Source of the DNA: Candidatus Yanofskybacteria bacterium RIFCSPHIGHO2_01_FULL_41_26
Lineage (GTDB): Bacteria; Patescibacteria; Paceibacteria; 2-02-FULL-40-12; GWA2-44-9
Length of the DNA stretch: 64,000 nucleotides
Reading direction: 5' to 3'
NCBI GenBank assembly: GCA_001794055.1
Contig: MGJB01000001.1
Coordinates: forward strand, 21,659 to 85,658
In this document: in pieces, positions 56,433 through 63,734 of the stretch
How positions within the stretch are numbered: the first letter of the stretch is position 1
Layout of the letters: the number at the start of each line of letters is the position of its first letter
Translations under genes and position numbers: made by a program
The notes under the pieces: generated by a model
What the model was told of the DNA's origin: nothing
Database searches by the model: none
Seen by the model: the letters and a program-made list of their open reading frames with translations, nothing else

Positions 56433-57632
56433 TTATCTATTGCCTCTTTCTTGTAAGAGAACCGAAAGTATCATTCCAAGGTTACTCCAATCAGTCAGAT
56501 TATTTTGCAGTACATCTTTTAATTTAACAACTTTGGTATATGCTCTTTCCCCGGTTGGATTATCAGGATAATCAGCACCATGGGGAATGTCTTTTTGACT
56601 TTTTAGCCATTCAAGTTCTTTGTCTGTTAATTCTACGGCATAAAGCACTCCATGATGGGCTGACATTGTTCCAGCCATTTGCCTTGACCCGACTTTCTTA
56701 AAGCGGGGCCGTTCTATTTTTAATCCGACTTCTTCAAAAGTTTCATCGACAATAACTTGAAGCGGGTCAACACTGGAATAGGACGAGCCGCCTGGTGCTT
56801 CCCATATGAATCCGTCATCTGTCCTTGCTGGACTTCGGAATTCTTTTATAAGAACTAAATCTGAATTCAAAATATCTTGTTGGCGCTTATAAAGCACCAC
56901 AGCAGAAATGTCGAATCTCGATATTACGACTTCGTTGGTCTTATTTCTTTTTTCGGAAGCTATATAGATATTCGGATGGATGACCCAGTAAAATATCTTA
57001 TCTTTATTCTGTCCTACTTTGAAAATCCATTTTACTTTTGCTCCATCAAGTCTATTTCCGGCATGTATCTGGGATTTGTACCAAGCTTGGAAAGTATGGG
57101 TTTCCCAAAGCTGTAACGGTATCTCTCTTTCTCCGCCGGACCGAAATGCTCCGTTACCGATTAGTTCTATGGCTTTATTGATCGTATCTTCCAGAGTAAA
57201 CATGGTTGGTACATGGAATTTATCAGCCATGAATCTTAGATAACCGGTATGAGGCGCACTTGGCGGATGTCCCAACACTGCCTTGCCCGAATTGACCCAG
57301 TGTCCGAATTCCACGTTAGTTGTAAAACCAGGAAGTTTTGACTCGCCATTAGGCAATGCAGAAATATCTCTCGGAACCCAGAATAGAACGATATCGGCCA
57401 TATCCAGCATCTTGTGCTCCCACTGGGGAGATTTTGACCACTCATATTGTGAATTATCCCCTGGTTTTGGTTCTGGGACAAAAACGACTCCATTAAATCC
57501 TTTAGCTTCTAAGATTCTTAATGCCTCTGGCCGCCATGATTGTACATCAGGCGTGCGAGGAGAGGGACCAGTTAAAAAGATGGATTTAGTGTATGAATCA
57601 GGCGGCTCGTCATAATAGTAGATTGCTTTCAC
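56433..57632 (-). CDS. Nucleoside 2-deoxyribosyltransferase-like domain fused to a Nudix hydrolase
   Basis: A 399-residue two-domain protein. Residues about 15-155 resemble the deoxyribosyltransferase-like family: SIFLTGPSPRTPDVQSW, then MLDMADIVLFWVPRD and TTNVEFGHWVNSGK with a likely catalytic Glu. Residues about 235-390 are a Nudix domain with the box GGSSYSSVDPLQV followed by DETFEEVGL; the usual Arg of REUxEE is Asp. The substrate may be an ADP-ribose- or NAD-type dinucleotide. The start is GTG with AAGGA upstream. It is the first minus-strand gene of the divergent NAD locus and its promoter overlaps operator A. No DNA-binding helix is visible, so it is not an NrtR-type regulator. Confidence 0.8.
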   Translation of the reverse strand: MKAIYYYDEPPDSYTKSIFLTGPSPRTPDVQSWRPEALRILEAKGFNGVVFVPEPKPGDNSQYEWSKSPQWEHKMLDMADIVLFWVPRDISALPNGESKLPGFTTNVEFGHWVNSGKAVLGHPPSAPHTGYLRFMADKFHVPTMFTLEDTINKAIELIGNGAFRSGGEREIPLQLWETHTFQAWYKSQIHAGNRLDGAKVKWIFKVGQNKDKIFYWVIHPNIYIASEKRNKTNEVVISRFDISAVVLYKRQQDILNSDLVLIKEFRSPARTDDGFIWEAPGGSSYSSVDPLQVIVDETFEEVGLKIERPRFKKVGSRQMAGTMSAHHGVLYAVELTDKELEWLKSQKDIPHGADYPDNPTGERAYTKVVKLKDVLQNNLTDWSNLGMILSVLLQERGNR

Positions 57633-57651
57633 TTTGTTTTCCTTGAGTTGT

Positions 57652-57670
57652 TAGTGTTCTTAAGACACTA
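57652..57670. promoter_or_regulatory. Operator A: TAGTGT-N7-ACACTA
   Basis: A 19-bp inverted repeat, TAGTGT (57652-57657) and ACACTA (57665-57670), about 20 nt upstream of the fusion gene. It overlaps its likely -10 (TATAGT on the minus strand, with TTGCAT 16 nt further up). Confidence 0.7.
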
Positions 57671-57698
57671 TATCAAAAGTTATCAACTATGCAAGGGC

Positions 57699-57726
57699 TT
57701 GACAATTAATACTGATGGACTAATAT
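57699..57726 (+). promoter_or_regulatory. Promoter of the pncA-like operon
   Basis: TTGACA (57699-57704), a 16-nt spacer, and TAATAT (57721-57726). Operator B starts on the last base of the -10. Confidence 0.7.
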
Positions 57727-57744
57727 AGTGTAGATAGTACACTA
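57726..57744. promoter_or_regulatory. Operator B: TAGTGT-N7-ACACTA
   Basis: The same 19-bp architecture as operator A, covering the -10/transcription start of the plus-strand operon. A further half site, TAGTGTACTATAAC, lies at 57773-57786. Confidence 0.75.
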
Positions 57745-57823
57745 AGTCACTGAGGTTGACACAACCGAAGGATAGTGTACTATAACAAAGGCCAGCTTTT
57801 TAACAATGAAAGGAGCAAAGGCC

Positions 57824-58696
57824 ATGGGAAAGAACCTGAAAGTCCATTTGGTTGTTATTGACGGACAAAATGACTTTATGGGCAATGACGACGGTACGCC
57901 ATATTCAGTTAAGTTAGAAGGTGGCAAAGCGCTTACTTCGACTCTACCTGTGAAAGGTGCAGTTTCGGACATGAAGCGCTTAGCCAAAATGGTTGATCGT
58001 ATCGGACCGAAGCTTGAAGATATTCATGCGACTCTTGATTCGCATCGAGTTATCGATGTCGCCCATGCTGGTATGTGGCGTGATGAAAATGGAAAATCGC
58101 CCAATCCATTTACGCTAATTACTTCGAACGATATTTCTAATCGCATTTGGACTCCACGCAATCCAAATTTGCGCCAGAGAATGCTTGATTATGCTCGTGC
58201 TCTTGAGACCAGTGGCAATTACTTGCTTATTGTCTGGCCGGAACATTGCTTGATCGGAACTTGGGGTCACAATGTTCAAGCCGACTTAGCAGAATCTTTT
58301 TTGCGATGGGAACGTACCCAGTATGCAAATGTTGACTATGTAGTTAAGGGTACTAATCCATATACTGAACATTATGGAGCGTTAATGGCTGAAGTTCCGG
58401 ACTCATCTGATCCGAGCACCCAGCTCAATACAGCTTTTCTTGGTGTTATGCAGGATGCCGATATCATTGGTTTTGCCGGTGAGGCATCAAGTCATTGTGT
58501 TTTGACGACTCTCAAACAAGTTGTCCAAAATATTGGCAAAGAGCATTTGAAAAAGTTTCATCTTCTTACTGATTGTATGTCGCCAGTAGCGCCAGCTCCC
58601 GGAACTCCAGATTTTCCAGCCATTGCTGACCAATTCCTAAAAGAGATGTCTGTTGAGGGTATGACGCTTACTACTTCAACTGAGTTTTTGAGGTAA
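57824..58696 (+). CDS. pncA: PncA-like nicotinamidase (isochorismatase-fold cysteine hydrolase)
   Basis: A 290-residue amidohydrolase predicted to turn nicotinamide into nicotinate. The catalytic Asp is in VVIDGQNDFMG near residue 10, metal ligands in TLDSHRVIDVAHAGMW, the lysine in VVKGTNPYTEHYGA, and the nucleophilic Cys in GEASSHCVLTT. It is longer than standard PncA (about 190-215), with extra segments before the Lys region. The start at 57824 has AAAGGAG 8 nt upstream; the ATG at 57806 lies ahead of that site. It heads the operon with the vWA, PP2C and kinase genes. Confidence 0.85.
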   Translation: MGKNLKVHLVVIDGQNDFMGNDDGTPYSVKLEGGKALTSTLPVKGAVSDMKRLAKMVDRIGPKLEDIHATLDSHRVIDVAHAGMWRDENGKSPNPFTLITSNDISNRIWTPRNPNLRQRMLDYARALETSGNYLLIVWPEHCLIGTWGHNVQADLAESFLRWERTQYANVDYVVKGTNPYTEHYGALMAEVPDSSDPSTQLNTAFLGVMQDADIIGFAGEASSHCVLTTLKQVVQNIGKEHLKKFHLLTDCMSPVAPAPGTPDFPAIADQFLKEMSVEGMTLTTSTEFLR

Positions 58697-58706
58697 GGAG
58701 GACACA

Positions 58707-59453
58707 ATGCCAAGACTCGATGAATCAATGCAAAGCCACAAGATTGGCGGTTCGTTCACTTTTTCAGCTGCTCGTGTTGAACGGCTTGGAGCTGCGGAAT
58801 ATACCTTAGTCACTGTCGCTGTTGATGAAACTGGATCAGTTCAAGGTTTTTCTGACCAGTTGCGAGAAATGCTTGTTACCGCCGTGGAATCTTGCAAGAA
58901 ATCGCCACGATCAGATAATCTGCTTATTAGGGTTATTACCTTCGGTACGCAGTATAAAAACGGCGTCAATGAGATTCATGGCTTTAAGCCTTTGGGTGAA
59001 ATTGATACCGTAAGTTATCCGACGATTAAGCCTGGAGGATCAACACCTCTCTACGACGCCTGTTATTCAGCTATTGGATCGCAGAATGTTTATGGCAAAA
59101 AGTTAGATGATCAGGATTTCTCCTGCAATGGTATCGTCTTTATTATTACCGATGGTGGAGAGAATGCCTCTGTGGCAACTGCCCAGATGGTTGCAGATGA
59201 AGCCAAGAAGTCAGTTTCCGGCGAAATTCTGGAATCAATGATTTCGGTGCTGATCGGAATTAATGGCAGTTCTTATTCCCGATGGCTATCTCAATTCCAG
59301 AAGGATGCAGGCTTAACCCAATACATTGATGCTGGCGATGCTACGCCGCGCAAGCTCGCAAAACTTGCTGCATTCGTGTCAAAATCTGTTTCAAGCCAAT
59401 CCCAGGCCCTGGGAACCGGTGGACCGAGTCAAAACATCTCGGCCACGATATGA
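58707..59453 (+). CDS. TerY-like von Willebrand factor A domain protein
   Basis: A 248-residue cytosolic vWA protein. The metal-ion-dependent adhesion site is complete: VDETGS near residue 33, the Thr in GGSTPLYDA near 113, and the Asp in ITDGGEN near 149. TerY-type vWA proteins are encoded with a PP2C phosphatase and a kinase in stress-response operons (the TerY-P triad), exactly the order here. AAGGAGG is just upstream. A terminator separates it from the PP2C gene, so downstream expression may be attenuated. Confidence 0.83.
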   Translation: MPRLDESMQSHKIGGSFTFSAARVERLGAAEYTLVTVAVDETGSVQGFSDQLREMLVTAVESCKKSPRSDNLLIRVITFGTQYKNGVNEIHGFKPLGEIDTVSYPTIKPGGSTPLYDACYSAIGSQNVYGKKLDDQDFSCNGIVFIITDGGENASVATAQMVADEAKKSVSGEILESMISVLIGINGSSYSRWLSQFQKDAGLTQYIDAGDATPRKLAKLAAFVSKSVSSQSQALGTGGPSQNISATI

Positions 59454-59463
59454 AGAATTTCTA

Positions 59464-59492
59464 TGGGAGACGCTTGCGGTCTCCTTTTTTTT
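59464..59492 (+). terminator. Intercistronic terminator/attenuator in the NAD-kinase operon
   Basis: GGAGAC / GTCTCC hairpin with TTTTTTTT, between the vWA and PP2C genes. No new promoter is obvious before the PP2C gene, so read-through is expected. Confidence 0.85.
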
Positions 59493-59525
59493 ATTTCCAT
59501 TGCCACCTTGAAAGGAGGTTCATAG

Positions 59526-60404
59526 ATGGGACAGCGTTTCTGTGTTGACGATTACTTCCATATCGGACAGATGCATTTAGGTTCAGGCAAACCGTGCCAG
59601 GATTATTCTTTTTCTGGGGTAATTGATGAAGGAGCTTTTGCCATAGTTTCTGACGGTTGTTCAACCGGACGTCATACTGATGTAGGTGCAAGAATTATTG
59701 CCCTGTCAACAGTAAGCGCTCTTCAGCGGTGGTTGAAAGCTACTAACACCTCAATTAATAAATTGGGTCAGCTTGTTACCGAGCAGCATAATTATGCAAT
59801 CTTAAAATCATGCGAAGCATTTAATCTTCAACTTCCAGATATGCTCGCAACATGCCTTTATGTCTGTCTTACTCCTACCGGCGGATTAGTAGGTATTCAG
59901 GGCGATGGAGTGATAGCAAAGGTATACAGAGATGGGTCTATTACGCTTGCCGCATATCGGTGGGACAACAACACTCCGTTGTATCCTGCTTATGCTGCCG
60001 ATAACTATAGTAGTTTTATTAAGGTCCATGGAAATGATCCCAACCTTAGCCCTCTTCAAGTCGAATACCACCATCATAATGCTCTCGGAGACATACAGAT
60101 AAACCCGCAAAGTATAAGTTTGGGCGAGGCCATTAAAGGTATCACTCAAAAAATATCCGGCGATGAAGCTGTGGAGCTATCTTTCCTAGCTGTGTTTACC
60201 GACGGTGTAATGCAAGTTGAGGGAGTCCATTGGAAGGATGCAGTCCTTCAATTGCTGGCATTCAAGAATGTTGAGGGTGAATTTGCCAAAAGACGGATGA
60301 TCCGGTTTATCAAAAACTCTAAGGCCGAGGGTAAAAAGGGACCGCTCGATGATATTTCTTATGCTGTGATCAGGATAGATCATGAAATACCCGAGGAGGT
60401 ATAA
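59526..60404 (+). CDS. PP2C-family serine/threonine protein phosphatase
   Basis: A 292-residue metal-dependent phosphatase. Motifs are GSGKPCQDYSF near residue 17, AIVSDGCSTGRHTDVGAR (metal Asp/Gly) near 39, and AVFTDGVMQVEG near 221. The GAAAGGAGG Shine-Dalgarno is strong. Its stop overlaps the kinase start by one base, so phosphatase and kinase are made together. It likely reverses phosphorylation by the adjacent kinase; the target may be the vWA protein or the NAD enzymes (inference). Confidence 0.88.
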   Translation: MGQRFCVDDYFHIGQMHLGSGKPCQDYSFSGVIDEGAFAIVSDGCSTGRHTDVGARIIALSTVSALQRWLKATNTSINKLGQLVTEQHNYAILKSCEAFNLQLPDMLATCLYVCLTPTGGLVGIQGDGVIAKVYRDGSITLAAYRWDNNTPLYPAYAADNYSSFIKVHGNDPNLSPLQVEYHHHNALGDIQINPQSISLGEAIKGITQKISGDEAVELSFLAVFTDGVMQVEGVHWKDAVLQLLAFKNVEGEFAKRRMIRFIKNSKAEGKKGPLDDISYAVIRIDHEIPEEV

Positions 60405-62128
60405 TGGCTGGAACCAGAGGCAATACTCAAGTAACACTTGAAGGTAAAGGTCCACTTACCTTGAGGCAAAACGATTATCATGCCAGTGGTGGGGAGGGAA
60501 CCGTATATAAAATAAGTGGAATGGCGATTAAAATTTACAATGATCCTGAAAAGATGGCGCGTGACAATATTTCTGGAAAAATAAACAAACTATCTACACT
60601 TGTTCACCCATATATTTCTGTTCCTCAGGGCTTGGTATTCTCTTCCGGTAAACCTATCGGGTTCTATATGCCATTTGCAGAAGGCGAGCCTTTGTCCAGA
60701 GTTTTTACAAATGATTTTAGAACTCGGGAAGGTTTTGCCGACCGCGATGCGGTTAAGCTTGCTGATCGGATGAGAGATATAATCCGATTTGCCCATGATC
60801 ATGGCGCTATCCTAGTTGATCCAAATGAGTTCAATTGGCTTGCTTACTTGAAAGGACATGACAAGCCGGAGCCGAGAATAATTGATGTAGATTCATGGGT
60901 TATCGGTAAAATGCCTCCAATGGTGGCAATTGTACCATCAATCCGTGACTGGCACACAAAAGGATTTAATCAGTTAAGCGATTGGTTTTCTTGGGGAGTG
61001 GTAACTTTCCAGATTTTTACAGGCACTCATCCATATAAAGGCACTCTTGATGGTTTTACCAATTTAGAAGCGCGAATGAAAGCAAATGCCTCGGTTTTTT
61101 CAAATGGGGTGAGGTTGAACCGTGCAGTCAGGGATTTCAATTGTATACCTAATGCCCTGCGTGATTGGTATGAAGAAACATTTCAAACAGGCAAACGTAC
61201 GATTCCTCCAATCTCATTTGATACCGGAGTTGCAAAGGCCGCTGTAACGCGAGTTGTGAAGATAATCACTGCTAGTGGTTCGTTGGTGTTCGATAAAATA
61301 TATTCTAAAACCGGCGATGAGGCGGTACATATTTGGCCATGCGGTGTTGTTCTTCTGAAATCAGGTGAGTTGGTTGAGCTAAGATTGAAGCGAGTTATTG
61401 GACAATTAAATTCAACGGACGGAGAAGTGGTAAAAGTAGACGGCGGATGGCTCATTGCCGACTGGATTCGAGGCCAAGTTGTCTATACCTATGTAAATGA
61501 GTCATCGTTGCAGTCTGAATTGCTGACATTGGCAGTTAAGAGTCACCATATCTTCAGATCCGAGAATAGACTGTTTGTTGTAACTGACGGGGGTCTGACA
61601 GAAATTTTCTTTAAAGTTATGGGCAAGGCAATAATCGCTGTTGGGCAAACTTGGGGAGCGATGGTTAACTCAACTAAATGGTTTGACGGTGTCGGTATCC
61701 AAGATGCCATGGGCGCCATGTATGTGATCATTCCATTTTCAGATAAAGCATGTACTCAAGTTAGAATCCGGGAACTTGACGGTTTGAAAACAGTTTCTGC
61801 CAAAGCCGGTAATAGATACATCGTTATTGTTGCTGCCGATAAGAATGGTGAATATCACAAGATAGAACTTGTGATGAGCTGTGACTACACAAGTTACCAA
61901 GCTTCAAAAACTCTGGTTGATAGTCCTGACTTAAATGTTGCCTTGCTTCCAAAAGGCGTGGGTGCAACAATCGTTGACGATGGAGAATTAATAATTTTTG
62001 TTTCGACATCCGGTGTTGTAAGTAAAGTTTCTGATAAGTATATTACGACTGATATCACCTTGGCTAACTGGGATGATAGAGTCTTGTACATTAGGAAGGG
62101 CGAAGTATGGACTGTGAGGTTCAAATGA
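60404..62128 (+). CDS. Protein kinase-like domain with C-terminal beta-rich (propeller-like) domain
   Basis: A 574-residue protein. The kinase fold is read from the glycine loop ASGGEGTVYKI (residues about 27-37), the ATP lysine in MAIKIYND, and the catalytic region HDHGAILVDPNEFNWL, where the usual HRD-x4-N is degenerate but Asp and Asn are kept. IIDVDSW stands for DFG and FSWGVVTFQIFTGTHPY follows. From about residue 290 repeated short strands (ending KGEVWTVRFK) suggest a beta-propeller sensor domain. The usual lack of a zinc ribbon and of a membrane helix points to a cytosolic sensor kinase. It is coupled to PP2C upstream and the nucleotidyltransferase downstream. Confidence 0.8.
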   Translation: MAGTRGNTQVTLEGKGPLTLRQNDYHASGGEGTVYKISGMAIKIYNDPEKMARDNISGKINKLSTLVHPYISVPQGLVFSSGKPIGFYMPFAEGEPLSRVFTNDFRTREGFADRDAVKLADRMRDIIRFAHDHGAILVDPNEFNWLAYLKGHDKPEPRIIDVDSWVIGKMPPMVAIVPSIRDWHTKGFNQLSDWFSWGVVTFQIFTGTHPYKGTLDGFTNLEARMKANASVFSNGVRLNRAVRDFNCIPNALRDWYEETFQTGKRTIPPISFDTGVAKAAVTRVVKIITASGSLVFDKIYSKTGDEAVHIWPCGVVLLKSGELVELRLKRVIGQLNSTDGEVVKVDGGWLIADWIRGQVVYTYVNESSLQSELLTLAVKSHHIFRSENRLFVVTDGGLTEIFFKVMGKAIIAVGQTWGAMVNSTKWFDGVGIQDAMGAMYVIIPFSDKACTQVRIRELDGLKTVSAKAGNRYIVIVAADKNGEYHKIELVMSCDYTSYQASKTLVDSPDLNVALLPKGVGATIVDDGELIIFVSTSGVVSKVSDKYITTDITLANWDDRVLYIRKGEVWTVRFK

Positions 62129-62592
62129 TCTTTGATCTCAAGAATGAAGGCGATGTTGATCTGGCAAATCGGGCAATTCAAGGCAAAACTGTCGGTCTTA
62201 CATCAGGCAGTTATGATCTTTTTCATCATCTGCACTTAGTCTATTTGAAGCGCTGCAGGCGACATTGCGATATCTTGGTTGTGGGAGTTGATTCTGATGA
62301 TCTCGTGAGAAGCCGCAAGGGGCCAAATCGTCCCTTAGTGCCAGAACATCAAAGAGTGTCTATTGTCAGTGATTTGTCCTGTGTTGGAGCTGCCTTTATT
62401 TTGGGCAGTGTAAAAGATTTTGAACAAGCCGTTAACTTATTATCTCCGGCGATGATCTTTAAAAACGACGAGTTCAAAAAGGAAGAAGTACTTGGTCGCG
62501 AGAAGGCAAAGGTGATTATAATTCCGGATATAGTGCAGTATTCTTCAACTAGCCAAATCATAGAAGAGATTCTTAAACGTAGAACAAGTTAA
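62125..62592 (+). CDS. Cytidylyltransferase-like nucleotidyltransferase
   Basis: A 155-residue single-domain enzyme of the nucleotidyltransferase superfamily that includes RfaE-C, TagD and NMN/FAD adenylyltransferases. Motifs are GLTSGSYDLFHHLHLVYL (an HxxH variant of HxGH) and VQYSSTSQIIEEI (the SSTxI motif). It transfers a nucleotidyl group to a phosphorylated acceptor; its position suggests nicotinamide- or ribose-phosphate chemistry, unproven. The ATG at 62125 overlaps the kinase stop (ATGA); an ATG at 62107 in the same frame is an alternative. It closes the operon. Confidence 0.75.
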   Translation: MIFDLKNEGDVDLANRAIQGKTVGLTSGSYDLFHHLHLVYLKRCRRHCDILVVGVDSDDLVRSRKGPNRPLVPEHQRVSIVSDLSCVGAAFILGSVKDFEQAVNLLSPAMIFKNDEFKKEEVLGREKAKVIIIPDIVQYSSTSQIIEEILKRRTS

Positions 62593-62616
62593 CCCGAGCA
62601 ACAGCTCGGGTTTTTA
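62592..62616 (+). terminator. Intrinsic terminator of the NAD-kinase operon
   Basis: CCCGAGC / GCTCGGG hairpin with an AACA loop, then TTTTTAT. Confidence 0.9.
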
Positions 62617-62621
62617 TAAAA

Positions 62622-62651
62622 AATAAGGCCCTATAAATGTGGGGCCTGATC
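62622..62651 (-). terminator. Terminator of the GAPDH gene
   Basis: On the minus strand, AGGCCCC / GGGCCT stem followed by TATTTTTTAT. Confidence 0.75.
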
Positions 62652-62656
62652 TATTT

Positions 62657-63676
62657 CTAAAGAAGTTTGGCTACAGTCTGTATGTGCTTTAACAGCATCG
62701 AGCAATAGCCCCATTCATTGTCGTACCAGGCCATGACTTTTGCAAGATGCCCGGTCGTACGAGTGAGTGAAAGGTCAACTGTTGATCCGTAACTGACCCC
62801 GATGATGTCGCCCGATACAAGGGGTTCTGTACTCACGTCTAGGATTCCCTCCCACTCATTCTCCTTGGCAGCGGCCATTAGCACCTGATTGATAGATTCC
62901 CTGCTTATTTCTATTGGAGACAAAAAGGTCAAGTCAAGCAATGACCCGGCCGGTACGGGAACTCTGACCGACAAGCCGTCACTTCTTCCTCCAGATAGTT
63001 CTGGTGTAAATCTGCCAATCTCTCTGGCGGCGCCGGTTGTGGAGGGTATCATGTTCAATGCTGCTGCCCGTCCGCGATTAGCATCTTTCTCATTGCCCAG
63101 TCCGTCAACCAAGCTTTGGCTTGCGGTATAGGCATGGGTGGTGCTTATTAGCAATTCAGTAATCAAGCGATAGCGTGACAGTACCGTCACTACTGGATTG
63201 GCGCAATTTGTTGTGCATGACGAATTAGAAGTGATGGGCCCTTTCAGCAGATTTTCTTCTCCAACATTCGGGGTGGCTGTGGGCATATCATCTTTTGCCG
63301 GGGCGGTCAGAACGACACGCTTGGCGCCAGCATTGAGATGTGGCGTTAGTTTGGCGATAGTATCGAAGATACCGCTGGCATCTACCACGATGTCAATGCC
63401 CAGTTCTCTCCACGGCAATTTGCCAGGATCACGTTCACTGAACAGTTTGACCTGTTGGTCCGGACAAACTATCTCATTGCGATCGGGGTTATACAGCAGG
63501 CTACCGGGGAATCTCCGGTAAACACTGTCGCGCTTAAGTGCGTGAAACAAAATTGACAAAGGACTTAGGTCGTTTATCGCAACAATTTCAATATCCTGGC
63601 TATTGTGGGCCACCCTAAAAAATGTTCTCCCAATCCGGCCGAAGCCATTAATAGCAATTCTTGTTCTTTTGGTCAC
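62657..63676 (-). CDS. gap: Glyceraldehyde-3-phosphate dehydrogenase
   Basis: A 339-residue NAD(P)-dependent enzyme of lower glycolysis. The dinucleotide site INGFGRIGRTFFR opens the protein; the catalytic Cys is in SNSSCTTNCANP (about residue 154), the histidine region is STTHAYTASQ, and WYDNEWGY is near the end. The GTG start has GGAG 5 nt upstream. It converges on the NAD-salvage operon. Its need for NAD makes the neighbourhood sensible, but regulation by the same operator is not seen here. Confidence 0.96.
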   Translation of the reverse strand: MTKRTRIAINGFGRIGRTFFRVAHNSQDIEIVAINDLSPLSILFHALKRDSVYRRFPGSLLYNPDRNEIVCPDQQVKLFSERDPGKLPWRELGIDIVVDASGIFDTIAKLTPHLNAGAKRVVLTAPAKDDMPTATPNVGEENLLKGPITSNSSCTTNCANPVVTVLSRYRLITELLISTTHAYTASQSLVDGLGNEKDANRGRAAALNMIPSTTGAAREIGRFTPELSGGRSDGLSVRVPVPAGSLLDLTFLSPIEISRESINQVLMAAAKENEWEGILDVSTEPLVSGDIIGVSYGSTVDLSLTRTTGHLAKVMAWYDNEWGYCSMLLKHIQTVAKLL

Positions 63677-63734
63677 GAATGCTCCTTTATTTTAAATAAC
63701 GACTATCAAATTATATAGCAATTATTAACCGTTG

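Noticed and set aside
56433..57632. NrtR-type Nudix regulator
   Set aside because: NrtR carries a C-terminal winged helix after the Nudix domain. Here the protein ends just after the Nudix domain and the extra domain is N-terminal and enzymatic.
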